DNA of 18,102 nt from an uncultured Clostridium sp. (GCA_900556345.1 USOM01000002.1:1-18102); one strand, 5' to 3'; counted from the stretch's first letter, positions 7,883 to 15,950 are shown. Translations and numbers: made by a program. Notes: generated by a model from the letters alone, not told the origin.

Positions 7883-7899
7883 AAGCATTACCAATGCTT
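7883..7899. terminator. Hairpin at the right end of the IS
   Basis: AAGCATT, loop ACC, AATGCTT, followed on the - strand by a T-rich run. It is placed to stop transcription from outside running into the transposase gene. Confidence 0.5.
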
Positions 7900-7940
7900 A
7901 TAAAGATTTTTTTATTAAAAAAGTGTCAAACTTCCGTGTA

Positions 7941-8027
7941 ATGTGGATGTATAGTGAAACAATGGGAAAAGATAGTAAGAAAATTATGAAAAAAGGTAAA
8001 AAAATCATTAAACAGATGGGATTTTAA
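7941..8027 (+). pseudogene. Possible 28-residue C-terminal remnant next to the IS
   Basis: ATG 7941 to TAA encodes a Lys/Met-rich peptide ending DSKKIMKKGKKIIKQMGF. The frame is open leftwards into the terminal repeat of the insertion sequence, no ribosome binding site precedes the ATG, and a strong terminator follows at 8056. It may be the tail of a small gene interrupted by the element, whose promoter would be the one at 5952-5980. It could equally be a non-coding transcript. Confidence 0.25.
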
Positions 8028-8055
8028 GATAAATAATAAAACAAATAAAAAAGCC

Positions 8056-8099
8056 GAATCTAAGTTATTAAAAAAATTTAATAATTTAGGTTCTTTTTT
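8056..8099 (+). terminator. Intrinsic terminator upstream of dapF
   Basis: A 17-position stem (8056-8072 with 8077-8093, including G-U pairs) with an AAAA loop, followed by six T (8094-8099). It ends whatever is transcribed at 7931-8055 and insulates the dapF promoter. Confidence 0.8.
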
Positions 8100-8131
8100 A
8101 TGTGAAAAATGAAAAAAATTATTTTCAAACC

Positions 8132-8160
8132 TTGCTATTTTTAAATCTTTAGAATATAAT
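8132..8160 (+). promoter_or_regulatory. dapF promoter
   Basis: TTGCTA (8132-8137), 17-base spacer, TATAAT (8155-8160); start of transcription near 8167, which leaves a short leader with the AAGAGGTG ribosome binding site. It probably drives dapF, the 90-residue gene and possibly dapL. Confidence 0.75.
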
Positions 8161-8188
8161 AATACCATCAAACAAAGAGGTGATGAAA

Positions 8189-9028
8189 ATGTTACAATTT
8201 ACCAAAATGCACGGACTAGGAAATGACTATGTATATATGGATGCAATAAATCAAAAAATAGAAAATAGAAGCGAGCTTGCAAAATTTGTAAGTGAGAGAC
8301 ACTTCGGAATAGGTTCAGATGGATTAATTTTAATATGCCCATCAGAAAAAGCAGATTTCAGAATGCAAATGTTTAACCAAGACGGCTCAGAAGCAGAAAT
8401 GTGCGGAAATGGAATAAGATGTGTTGGAAAATTTGTATATGACAAAGGACTAACAAAAAAAGAAACCATAACAGTAGAAACGCTAGCTGGAATAAAAACA
8501 CTTGTAATGACAGCAAAAAATGGAAAAATTGAAACAGCAAGAGTGGATATGGGTGAGCCAATATTAGAACCAGAAAAAATACCTGTAATATCAAACGAAA
8601 ATCCAGTAAAGAACTTAAAATTAGAAGTCGAAAATAAGGATTTTACTTTCACTTGTGTATCAATGGGGAATCCACATGCAGTAACATTTATAAAAGAAGA
8701 TGTAAATAAATTCGATATTTGCAAATATGGAGCAAAATTAGAAGTAAATAAAGCATTCCCTAAAAAAGCAAATATAGAATTTATAAATGTAATAGATGAC
8801 AAAACCTTAAAAATGAGAGTATGGGAAAGAGGAGCAGGAGAAACATTGGCTTGTGGAACAGGTGCTTGTGCGGTAACTGTTTCAGCAATACTAAATGGAT
8901 ATACAAAAAGAGCTGTAACCGTACACTTATTAGGAGGAGACCTAAAAATTGAATGGAATAAAAATGATAACCACGTGTATATGACAGGACCTGCAACAAC
9001 AGTATTTGAAGGAAAAATCGATTGGTAA
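8189..9028 (+). CDS. dapF: Diaminopimelate epimerase
   Basis: Interconverts LL- and meso-diaminopimelate for lysine and peptidoglycan synthesis; a cofactor-free two-cysteine racemase. The 279-residue product starts LQFTKMHGLGNDYVY and carries both catalytic cysteines: Cys72 in EAEMCGNGIRC and Cys222 in ETLACGTGACA. I chose ATG 8189 because AGAGGTG ends about 6 bases before it; the GTG at 8180 and ATG at 8183 lie within that ribosome binding site. dapL lies two genes downstream, so both steps after tetrahydrodipicolinate in the direct aminotransferase route are grouped here. Confidence 0.97.
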   Translation: MLQFTKMHGLGNDYVYMDAINQKIENRSELAKFVSERHFGIGSDGLILICPSEKADFRMQMFNQDGSEAEMCGNGIRCVGKFVYDKGLTKKETITVETLAGIKTLVMTAKNGKIETARVDMGEPILEPEKIPVISNENPVKNLKLEVENKDFTFTCVSMGNPHAVTFIKEDVNKFDICKYGAKLEVNKAFPKKANIEFINVIDDKTLKMRVWERGAGETLACGTGACAVTVSAILNGYTKRAVTVHLLGGDLKIEWNKNDNHVYMTGPATTVFEGKIDW

Positions 9029-9049
9029 GAAACGAAAGGAAAATAAAAA

Positions 9050-9322
9050 ATGAGTAATGAATTAAAAGAACTAATGCAAATAAGTATAATTGGAGAAAAC
9101 AAAGATTTAAGTAATATGTTAGAAGATATAGTTCCAATTAAAGAACAAAGATTTACAGATTTAGAATTAGAAGCAGAGAAAAAAGAAACATTTAGTATTG
9201 TTTTATATAAGAAAGAAAACCCTATTGTTAGATTTTTTAAAGGAATAAAAATGAGCTTGGAAAAATTTAGAATAATGGGCAAATCAAGAGAAATCGATTA
9301 TGCAAGAAATCAGAATAGATAA
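9050..9322 (+). CDS. Unknown 90-residue protein between dapF and dapL
   Basis: Not recognised. It begins 22 bases after dapF behind GAAAGGAAA and is probably co-transcribed with it. The product is charged, without signal peptide or membrane segment. Visible blocks are an acidic first half (KDLSNMLEDIVPIKEQ) and a basic C-terminal half (VRFFKGIKMSLEKFRIMGK). Codon use and composition resemble the neighbours, so it looks native. The repeat at 9340 separates it from dapL. Confidence 0.7.
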   Translation: MSNELKELMQISIIGENKDLSNMLEDIVPIKEQRFTDLELEAEKKETFSIVLYKKENPIVRFFKGIKMSLEKFRIMGKSREIDYARNQNR

Positions 9323-9339
9323 TTTGACTAAATAATGGC

Positions 9340-9433
9340 GTGGCAATTGCCCAAATGGGACCGGGTCTTTTTTGTCCCATTGCATAAAATTATTTTAATA
9401 TTAAAAAATGAGACAAAAAAGACCCAGTCCCAA
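9340..9433. repeat. Long-hairpin intergenic repeat, copy B
   Basis: Shares GTGGCAA and a 31-base arm (9349-9379) exactly with copy A at 3103-3133, and the loop-proximal TTTAATATTAAAAAATG. The right arm (9409-9431) pairs with 9357-9379 over 23 positions with two mismatches, both G-to-A changes relative to copy A. So this copy is decaying in one arm while the other is unchanged. It lies just upstream of the dapL ribosome binding site. Confidence 0.85.
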
Positions 9434-9454
9434 TGAGAAAAAAAGGAGGAAGCT

Positions 9455-10684
9455 ATGATAAATATAAACGAAAACTTTTTAAATTTACAAGATAGCTACT
9501 TATTTTCAACAGTAGCCAAAAAAGTAGCAGAATTTCAAAAAAATAATCCAGATAAAAAGGTTATAAAATTAGGAATTGGAGATGTAACAAAACCAATAGT
9601 TCCGGCAGTAATAGAAGCAATGCATAAGGCAACAGATGAGCTAGCAAATGCTGAAACATTTAGAGGATATGGACCAGAACAGGGATATGACTTTTTAAGA
9701 AGTGCTATTATGGAAAACGACTTTAAGGGATTAGGAATAGAATCTGATGAAATATTTGTATCAGATGGAGCAAAATGTGACTGTGGAAACATTGTTGATA
9801 TTTTTTGCAGAAAAAATAAAGTAGCAATAACAGACCCAGTATATCCTGTTTACTTAGATACAAACGTAATGTCTGGAAGAAGTGGAAATTATAACAAAGA
9901 AAATGGAATGTATGAAAATATAGTATATATGCCAGTTACAAAAGAAAATAATTTTGTGCCAGAACTTCCAAAAGAACCAGTAGACATGATTTATTTATGT
10001 TTCCCAAACAATCCAACAGGAACGGTTTTAAGAAAAGAAGAATTGAAAAAATTCGTAGATTATGCAAAAGAAAACAAAGCAATAATTCTATTTGATGCTG
10101 CATATGAGGTATTTATAACAGAGGAAAATGTACCACATAGCATCTACGAAATAGAAGGAGCAAAAGATGTTGCGATAGAATTTAGAAGTTTCTCAAAAAC
10201 AGCAGGATTTACAGGAGTAAGATGTGCATATGCAGTAGTTCCAAAAACTGTATTTGGATATACAAAGAATGGAGAAAAAGTTTCTTTAAATAAATTATGG
10301 AATAGAAGAACAACAACAAAATTCAATGGAGTTTCTTATGTAGTTCAAAGAGCTGCAGAAGCTACATACTCAGAAGAAGGAAGAAAACAAATTTTAGAAA
10401 ATATCAAATATTATCAAGATAATGCTAAAATAATAAAAGATGGATTAAAAGAAGCAGGATTTGAGGTATTTGGAGGAGTTAATTCACCTTATATTTGGCT
10501 AAAAACACCAAATAATATGAAATCTTGGGACTTTTTCGATAAATTATTAGAAGAAGCAAATGTTGTAGGAACACCAGGAAGCGGATTTGGACCATCAGGA
10601 GAAGGATATTTTAGATTAACAGCATTTGGAACACAGGAAAATTCAATTGAGGCAATAAAAAGAATTAAAGAAATAAAATGGTAA
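9455..10684 (+). CDS. dapL: LL-diaminopimelate aminotransferase
   Basis: PLP enzyme that converts tetrahydrodipicolinate directly to LL-diaminopimelate, bypassing the acylated intermediates. The 409-residue product has the family length and the marks of DapL within fold-type I aminotransferases: KVIKLGIGDVTKPIVPAVI, FRGYGPEQGYDFLR, the YLCFPNNPTGTV block, and PLP-Lys248 in FRSFSKTAGFTGVRCAY. The C-terminal GTPGSGFGPSGEGYFRLTAFG contains the substrate-carboxylate Arg. GGAGGAAG precedes ATG. Proximity to dapF supports the pathway assignment. Confidence 0.96.
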   Translation: MININENFLNLQDSYLFSTVAKKVAEFQKNNPDKKVIKLGIGDVTKPIVPAVIEAMHKATDELANAETFRGYGPEQGYDFLRSAIMENDFKGLGIESDEIFVSDGAKCDCGNIVDIFCRKNKVAITDPVYPVYLDTNVMSGRSGNYNKENGMYENIVYMPVTKENNFVPELPKEPVDMIYLCFPNNPTGTVLRKEELKKFVDYAKENKAIILFDAAYEVFITEENVPHSIYEIEGAKDVAIEFRSFSKTAGFTGVRCAYAVVPKTVFGYTKNGEKVSLNKLWNRRTTTKFNGVSYVVQRAAEATYSEEGRKQILENIKYYQDNAKIIKDGLKEAGFEVFGGVNSPYIWLKTPNNMKSWDFFDKLLEEANVVGTPGSGFGPSGEGYFRLTAFGTQENSIEAIKRIKEIKW

Positions 10685-10708
10685 GATAATAGAGAAAACG
10701 GAGGAAAA

Positions 10709-11341
10709 ATGTTAGCATACATAAAAGGAGAACTAGTTTCAAAAGCAAGAGGCTATGTAGTTATTGATGTAGGTGGATTAGGATACAAAGTATTTATGTC
10801 TGAAATTGCAATGGAAAATATAGGAAAAATAGGAGATATTGTAAAAGTTCATACATATTACAGAGTAATGGAAGATGATATAAGCATATTTGGATTTAAT
10901 ACATCAGAAGAATTAAGATTATTTGAACTGTTAATATCTGTAAGTGGAGTTGGAGCTAAAACAGCAATAAATATGTTGGGAGTAATTGAACCGTCAGATT
11001 TTGCGATATCAATAATATCAAATGATATAAATACACTAAAAAAACTTCCAGGGATAGGTCCTAAAACAGCTCAAAGAATTGTACTTGAACTTAAGGATAA
11101 ATTAAAGAAAGAACAGCAAATAGAAGAATTGTCAATTGCATCGAATTCTATCGGAGATAAGAAAAATGAAATTAGAAAAGCAATTGAAAAAGATAGCAAA
11201 GAAGAAGAAGCATTTACTGCTCTTCAAGTATTAGGATATACAAGCAGAGAAATTGAAAAAGCAATGGATAAAATTGATAAGGAAAATATGAGTTTAGAGG
11301 ATATTATAAAAGCAGGATTGAGGGAACTTGCAAAGAAGTAA
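10709..11341 (+). CDS. ruvA: Holliday junction branch-migration protein RuvA
   Basis: Tetramer that binds four-way junctions and loads RuvB. The 210-residue product shows an N-terminal OB domain (1-64, starting MLAYIKGELVSK), two helix-hairpin-helix motifs (SGVGAKTA at 79-86; LPGIGPKTA at 113-121) and the C-terminal RuvB-contact domain (about 155-210, EEAFTALQVLGYTSREIEKA). GGAGG precedes ATG. The expected downstream partner ruvB is not here; tgt follows directly after a repeat. RuvB must therefore be encoded outside the window, or the cluster has lost ruvB and queA from the common ruvA-ruvB-queA-tgt order. Confidence 0.96.
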   Translation: MLAYIKGELVSKARGYVVIDVGGLGYKVFMSEIAMENIGKIGDIVKVHTYYRVMEDDISIFGFNTSEELRLFELLISVSGVGAKTAINMLGVIEPSDFAISIISNDINTLKKLPGIGPKTAQRIVLELKDKLKKEQQIEELSIASNSIGDKKNEIRKAIEKDSKEEEAFTALQVLGYTSREIEKAMDKIDKENMSLEDIIKAGLRELAKK

Positions 11342-11358
11342 GAACAAAAATTTTTTCG

Positions 11359-11438
11359 TTGGGACCGTTTCTTTTCGCAAAAGGAAACGGTCCCAATGGA
11401 AAAAGAAACGATCTTTTTATGAAAGGAAACGATCCCAA
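11359..11438. repeat. GGGACCG palindromic repeats, ruvA-tgt gap
   Basis: First palindrome: 11359-11375 (TTGGGACCGTTTCTTTT) pairs with 11380-11396 with one G-U. A second, imperfect unit follows (AGAAACGATC at 11404-11413; GAAACGATCCC further on) and its end matches the infB-rbfA repeat. The tgt ribosome binding site comes next. Confidence 0.75.
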
Positions 11439-11464
11439 TACAAAAAAATTGAAAGGAGAATTTT

Positions 11465-12592
11465 ATGCCAGCAATAAAATATGAACTATTACACGTAGAC
11501 AAAAATTCAGGAGCGAGAAGAGGAGTGGTACATACTCCACATGGAGATATACAAACTCCAATTTTTATGCCAGTAGGGACTTTAGCAACAGTAAAAGCAA
11601 TGTCTCCAGAAGAATTAAAAAATGACGTAAAGGCACAAATTATATTATCAAATACATATCATTTATACCTAAGACCTGGACACGATATTGTAAAAGAGGC
11701 CGGAGGGTTACATAAATTTATGAATTGGGACAGGCCGATTCTTACAGATTGTGGTGGATTCCAAGTTTTTAGTTTAAGCAGTTTAAGAAAGATATCAGAA
11801 GAAGGAGTACTTTTTAACTCTCATTTAGATGGAAGCAAGCATTTGTTTACACCCGAAAAAGTAATGGAAATAGAGGAAGCTCTAGGTGCAGATATAATAA
11901 TGGCATTTGATGAATGTTGTCCATATCCTGCAGATTATGAATATGTAAAAAAATCTATGGAAAGAACAACTAGATGGGCTGTTAGATGTAAAGAAGCACA
12001 TAAAACTGAAAATCAAGGTTTATTTGGAATTATACAAGGTGGTTTTTATAAGGATTTAAGAGAACAATCTGCAAAAGATTTAATTTCACTAGATTTTCCT
12101 GGATATGCTATTGGTGGAATAAGTGTAGGAGAACCTAAAGAAGAATTTTTAGACATTTTAAGATATACAACACCTTTAATGCCAGAAAATAAACCAAGAT
12201 ATTTAATGGGAGTTGGATCACCAGATTATTTAATTGAAGCTTCACTTGCTGGAATTGATATGTGTGACTGTGTACTTCCAACTCGCTTAGCAAGACACGG
12301 AACAGCTCTAACATCAAAAGGAAAATTAGTAATAAGAAATCAAAATTTTGCAAGAGATTGGAATAAGCTTGATGATGAATGTGATTGCTATACTTGCAAA
12401 AATTATACAAGAGCATATTTAAGACATTTAATTAAGACAAATGAAATATTAGGAATGAGACTATTATCACTTCACAATTTAAGGTTCTTGACTAAATTAA
12501 TGGAAAGAGTTAGAATAGAAATAGAGCATGATAATTTATTAGCATTTAGAGAGGAATTCTATAAAAAATATGGATATACTGAAATAATTTAG
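11465..12592 (+). CDS. tgt: tRNA-guanine(34) transglycosylase
   Basis: Exchanges G34 for preQ1 in tRNAs with GUN anticodons, in queuosine synthesis. The 375-residue product has the bacterial length. Visible: Asp95 in LTDCGGFQVFS (general base), the IIQGGFY and GYAIGGISVGEP substrate loops, the nucleophile Asp268 in CDCVLPTRLARHGTA, and zinc ligands Cys306, Cys308, Cys311 and His337 (ECDCYTC, LHNLR). AAAGGAG lies upstream of ATG. queA is not adjacent. Confidence 0.97.
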   Translation: MPAIKYELLHVDKNSGARRGVVHTPHGDIQTPIFMPVGTLATVKAMSPEELKNDVKAQIILSNTYHLYLRPGHDIVKEAGGLHKFMNWDRPILTDCGGFQVFSLSSLRKISEEGVLFNSHLDGSKHLFTPEKVMEIEEALGADIIMAFDECCPYPADYEYVKKSMERTTRWAVRCKEAHKTENQGLFGIIQGGFYKDLREQSAKDLISLDFPGYAIGGISVGEPKEEFLDILRYTTPLMPENKPRYLMGVGSPDYLIEASLAGIDMCDCVLPTRLARHGTALTSKGKLVIRNQNFARDWNKLDDECDCYTCKNYTRAYLRHLIKTNEILGMRLLSLHNLRFLTKLMERVRIEIEHDNLLAFREEFYKKYGYTEII

Positions 12593-12602
12593 GGGGGATT
12601 AT

Positions 12603-14039
12603 ATGAGATTAATTGATGAAGAAGAAGTAGAAAAACAAAAAATAAAGACCCAAAAAACTAAAAGAATGATAATAATAACAATAGTATTGTTATTACTATT
12701 ATGTTCAGGAATAATTGCATTAATAGCATACAGAATGGCTAATCCAACACAAATTACAACATATATCGATGGAGTAAAAGTAAACGATTTTGACAAAATA
12801 CTCGATTTTTCAACAGACGAAAATGGAAAAACAGAAATATATGTACCAATAAGAGATTTTGCAACATACTTAAATTCTGTAAATTCAAAATTTGGATATC
12901 AAACATTTAAAGGAGATTATAGCCCTAAAACAGAAGAAGATAATAAATGTTATGTTTATAGAGAAGGATATGAAGTGGCTATGTACACAAAAAAATCCAA
13001 AACGATATACAAATTAAATTTACAAGATAAAAGTGATGAATATGAAGAATGCATAACAAATAAAGATATATTCGAAAATAATGGAAAATTATATACATCT
13101 GTTGAAGGAATAGAAAAAGGATATAATGTAGCATTTTCTTATGATGAAAAGAAAAAAGTAATAACAATATATACTTTAGACTATATGACACAAATTCATA
13201 GTCAAGCTTTAGCAAAAAAGACAATTGACAATTATGGAAAATTAGAAGTAAGTGACAAATATGCAGATTGTAAATCAATTTTTGAAGATTTGCTAATAGT
13301 TAAAGCAGAAAATGGCAAATACGGAATTGTAAGAACTGATGATTATACATCATTTGTTTTAGAGCCACAATATGATAATATAAATTATGTTGTAGATTCA
13401 GCAACATTTTTAGTAGAAAGCAATAAAAAAATAGGTTTATTTACAAAAGATGGAAAAAGAAAAATAGATTTAGTTTATGACAAAATTACATCAATGGGAC
13501 AAGACTCGAAGCTATATGTTGTAGAAACAAATGGAATGTCAGGTGTGGTTGACGAAAATGGAAAAATAATAATATATCCTGAATATGATAAAATTGGTAC
13601 AGATGTTGGAAGTTTTTCATATAATGGAATAAAAAATGGATATATTCTTTTAAATACATTAATACCAGTACAAAGAGATGATATGTGGGCATTTTATGAT
13701 AAGAGCGGAAATAAGGTATCTAATGGGTTTAAATATAAAAATATAGGATGTTCAAGTATTAAAAGTGCAAATAATATATATCCTTTACTTGAAATACCAG
13801 AATATAATGTTGTAGTTGTTAGTGATGAAGAAGGAAAATATGCATTTATGGATACGACAGGAAATGATAGTATACTTAACTTTTTATTTGATGAAATGTA
13901 TATTAAAGTTTCAGAGGGAGAGCCATCATATTGGATGACATTTAGAGGAAAAGAATATGAAGCTTTAAAATATTTAAAACAATCAACCGATAGTTCAACA
14001 TCTAGTCAAAAACAGGAAAATATAACAAATGGTAATTAA
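12603..14039 (+). CDS. Membrane-anchored WG-repeat protein with CuAO-N-like domain
   Basis: Function unknown; presumably an extracytoplasmic, membrane-tethered protein. The 478-residue product has a charged cytosolic N-terminus, one membrane helix (about 20-45, IIITIVLLLLLCSGIIALIA) and an outside domain (about 50-200) resembling the copper amine oxidase N-terminal module common in Clostridia (VKVNDF, YVPIRDFATYL, KLYTSVEGIEKGYNV). From about 225 to 460 there are degenerate WG-type repeats such as NGKYGIVRTDD, NKKIGLFTKDGK, TNGMSGVVDENGKIIIYPEY, DDMWAFYDKSGNKV and EGKYAFMDTTGN. A Ser/Thr/Gln-rich tail ends it. The ribosome binding site GGGGGGA is only 10 bases after tgt, so it is probably co-transcribed with tgt. 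Confidence 0.85.
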   Translation: MRLIDEEEVEKQKIKTQKTKRMIIITIVLLLLLCSGIIALIAYRMANPTQITTYIDGVKVNDFDKILDFSTDENGKTEIYVPIRDFATYLNSVNSKFGYQTFKGDYSPKTEEDNKCYVYREGYEVAMYTKKSKTIYKLNLQDKSDEYEECITNKDIFENNGKLYTSVEGIEKGYNVAFSYDEKKKVITIYTLDYMTQIHSQALAKKTIDNYGKLEVSDKYADCKSIFEDLLIVKAENGKYGIVRTDDYTSFVLEPQYDNINYVVDSATFLVESNKKIGLFTKDGKRKIDLVYDKITSMGQDSKLYVVETNGMSGVVDENGKIIIYPEYDKIGTDVGSFSYNGIKNGYILLNTLIPVQRDDMWAFYDKSGNKVSNGFKYKNIGCSSIKSANNIYPLLEIPEYNVVVVSDEEGKYAFMDTTGNDSILNFLFDEMYIKVSEGEPSYWMTFRGKEYEALKYLKQSTDSSTSSQKQENITNGN

Positions 14040-14103
14040 AAATTTAAGATAAATGTTCTAAAGAAACGTTTTCTTTCATATACATATAATAAGGAGGATG
14101 TAT

Positions 14104-14319
14104 ATGAAGGAAAACGTTTTTTTTAAGGTGGGATATTCACCATTTCTTGAAAACAAAAAAGAAAAATGGACAAGTAAGTTGTTTAAGAAAATTATAGAAC
14201 ATAAATTTTTAACTATTGTATTAGCAATTGTTGCTATGTGTGTGATAACAAATTTATGCTTGATTTACAAATTTATATATTTAATGGAAAACTTAAAAAA
14301 TGGAATAGTTTCTTTCTAA
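14104..14319 (+). CDS. Small single-pass membrane protein, unknown
   Basis: 71 residues: a charged N-terminal half (KENVFFKVGYSPFLENKKEK) and one membrane helix at about 36-58 (FLTIVLAIVAMCVITNLCLI), N-terminus probably inside. AAGGAGG (14091-14097) is 6 bases before ATG 14104; the ATG at 14098 is adjacent to it and too close. The stop codon lies inside the loop of the terminator that follows. Its role is unknown. Confidence 0.7.
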   Translation: MKENVFFKVGYSPFLENKKEKWTSKLFKKIIEHKFLTIVLAIVAMCVITNLCLIYKFIYLMENLKNGIVSF

Positions 14320-14337
14320 AGAGGCTATTCCATTTTT
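14296..14337 (+). terminator. Intrinsic terminator overlapping the small membrane gene
   Basis: AAAAATGGAATAG (14296-14308) and CTATTCCATTTTT (14325-14337) form a perfect 13-bp stem. The left arm is coding sequence and the TAA is in the loop, so terminating ribosomes would cover the left arm. Confidence 0.85.
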
Positions 14338-14338
14338 C

Positions 14339-14367
14339 TTGAAAAAATCCGAAAAATGTAGTAAAAT
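14339..14367 (+). promoter_or_regulatory. Promoter of the methyltransferase gene
   Basis: TTGAAA (14339-14344), 17-base spacer, TAAAAT (14362-14367), directly after the terminator. It starts the methyltransferase-pseudouridine synthase unit. Confidence 0.6.
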
Positions 14368-14407
14368 AGATAAGTATTAAAAATAAGTAGTATAAGGAGT
14401 ATCGGTA

Positions 14408-15271
14408 ATGATAATAGCAAATGAATGGAAAGATTATAAAATAATAGATATGGCAGATGGGCAAAAACTAGAAAAGTGGGGAAACATTACACTTTCAAGA
14501 CCAGACCCACAAATAATATGGACAAACAAAAGCTTCCCAGAAAAATGGAAAAAAGCAGATGCTATATATTCTAGAAGCAAAACAGGTGGAGGGGCTTGGA
14601 AATATAACAAAAAATTACCAGATAATTGGCAAATAAAATATAAAAATCTAACATTTAATATAAAACCAATGGGATTTAAACATACAGGATTATTTCCAGA
14701 ACAAGCTGTTAATTGGGATTGGATGATAAATAAAATAAAATCATCAAAAAGAGAAATAAAAGTCCTAAACTTATTTGCATATACAGGTGGAGCGACGGTT
14801 AGCTGTTTATCAGCAGGAGCATCAGTGTGTCACGTAGATAGTTCAAAGGGAATGGTATCTTGGGCAAAAGAAAATGTTGCGAGTTCAAAATTGAATGAGA
14901 AAAAGGTTAGATATATAATAGATGATGTAAATAAATTTGTAGCAAGAGAAATTAGAAGAGGCAACAAATATGATGCAATTATAATGGATCCGCCATCTTA
15001 TGGAAGAGGTGCAAAAGGAGAAGTTTGGCAATTTGAAAATAATATTTATGACTTAGTAGAATTATGTACAAAAGTATTGTCAGATAATCCGCTATTTTTC
15101 TTAATAAATTCATATACAACAGGAATATCAAGTACAGTTTTAGCAAATATTTTAAATTTAACAGTAAACAAAGAGCATAAGGGAAAGATAGAAGCAGGTG
15201 AAATTGGTTTGCCAATGGAAAACTCAAAACTTATTTTACCTTGTGGAATTTATGGAAGATGGGAAGATTAG
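14408..15271 (+). CDS. Class I SAM-dependent methyltransferase, COG1092/RlmK-like
   Basis: Probable 23S rRNA or related nucleic-acid methyltransferase. In the 287 residues the SAM-binding motif I is VLNLFAYTGGAT (119-130), followed by HVDSS with acidic Asp144, and motif IV MDPPSYGRG (193-201), the DPP(S/A)Y type seen in base methyltransferases such as RlmI/RlmK. It lacks an N-terminal PUA domain, so it matches the shorter Firmicutes proteins. AAGGAG lies about 9 bases before ATG. It ends 3 bases before the pseudouridine synthase start, so the two RNA-modification genes are likely translationally coupled. Target base unknown. Confidence 0.88.
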   Translation: MIIANEWKDYKIIDMADGQKLEKWGNITLSRPDPQIIWTNKSFPEKWKKADAIYSRSKTGGGAWKYNKKLPDNWQIKYKNLTFNIKPMGFKHTGLFPEQAVNWDWMINKIKSSKREIKVLNLFAYTGGATVSCLSAGASVCHVDSSKGMVSWAKENVASSKLNEKKVRYIIDDVNKFVAREIRRGNKYDAIIMDPPSYGRGAKGEVWQFENNIYDLVELCTKVLSDNPLFFLINSYTTGISSTVLANILNLTVNKEHKGKIEAGEIGLPMENSKLILPCGIYGRWED

Positions 15272-15274
15272 AAA

Positions 15275-15935
15275 ATGAAAGTATTATATGAAGATAATCA
15301 CATAATAGTTGTAGAAAAAGAGCCTAACATTCCATCACAAGCAGATAAAACAGGTGATATAGATATGTTAAGCTTGGTAAAACAGTATGTTAAAGAAAAA
15401 TATAACAAACCAGGGGAAGTGTATATTGGTTTAGTTCATAGATTAGATAGACCTGTTGGTGGAATAATGGTATTTGCAAGAACATCAAAGGCAGCATCTA
15501 GGCTTAGTGAACAAATTAGAAATAAAACATTTAAAAAGAAATATCTAGCTGTTGTTGATGGAAAATTTGAAAACAAAAAAGGAAGTTTAGAAGATTATTT
15601 ATATAAAGATGAAAGAAACAACATAAGTAAAGTTGTAAATAAAGACAAGAAAAATGCCAAGCTTGCAAAATTAGATTATGAAGTTTTAAATTATGATGAC
15701 AAAAGGGATTTAAGTTTAGTAAAAATTGATTTACATACACGGAAGACATCATCAAATTAGAGTTCAGATGGCAAATAGTGGACATAGTTTGTTTGGAGAC
15801 CAGAAGTATGGCGTTAGGGGGAAAGGAAAGCAGATTAGACTATGGGCTTACAGTGTTAAATTTGAGCATCCAGTGAAAAAAGAGTTAGTGGAATTTGAGG
15901 ATTACCCAGATTGGAGTATGTGTAAAAATTGTTGA
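15275..15935 (+). pseudogene. RluA-family pseudouridine synthase with a single-base frameshift
   Basis: Forms pseudouridine in rRNA or tRNA when intact. The first frame encodes KVLYEDNHIIVVEKEPNIPS and the catalytic block GLVHRLDRPVGGIMVFAR with Asp58. It then runs to LVKIDLHT and meets a stop at 15758. The expected continuation GRHHQIRVQMANSGHSLFGD is intact in the next frame and runs to the stop at 15933. Removing one C (about 15740, in CATACACGGAAG) restores LHTGRHHQIR and a continuous protein of 219 residues. No other damage is visible. It is either a fresh mutation or a sequencing/assembly error, and I favour the error. Confidence 0.85.
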
Positions 15936-15950
15936 TATATAGCGAAAGAT

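Larger units (their letters stand above)
5987..7930. mobile_element. IS1634-type insertion sequence, complete
   Basis: Perfect 14-bp terminal inverted repeats TTTGACACTTTTTT (5987-6000) and AAAAAAGTGTCAAA (7917-7930) bound a 1944-bp element with a single - strand transposase gene. Both ends carry a hairpin (6007-6049 and 7883-7899) positioned to terminate transcription leaving or entering the transposase gene. I see no target-site duplication: the flanks read CTCAAA on the left and CTTCCG on the right. IS1634-family elements normally make 5-6 bp or longer duplications, so the flanks may have been altered by recombination or mutation. Confidence 0.85.

Noticed and set aside
8251..9282. 343-codon - strand ORF opposite dapF
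   Set aside because: It is the reverse complement of the well-supported dapF and its small neighbour; composition is typical of antisense of A-rich genes and there is no ribosome binding site context.
14085..14090. TATAAT before the small membrane gene as a -10 box
   Set aside because: It touches the Shine-Dalgarno, leaving no room for a transcription start, and no -35 box is found at 17 bases.
15726..15935. Separate small gene at the 3' part of the pseudouridine synthase
   Set aside because: Its sequence is the direct continuation of the RluA family protein, so it is the shifted half of one gene.
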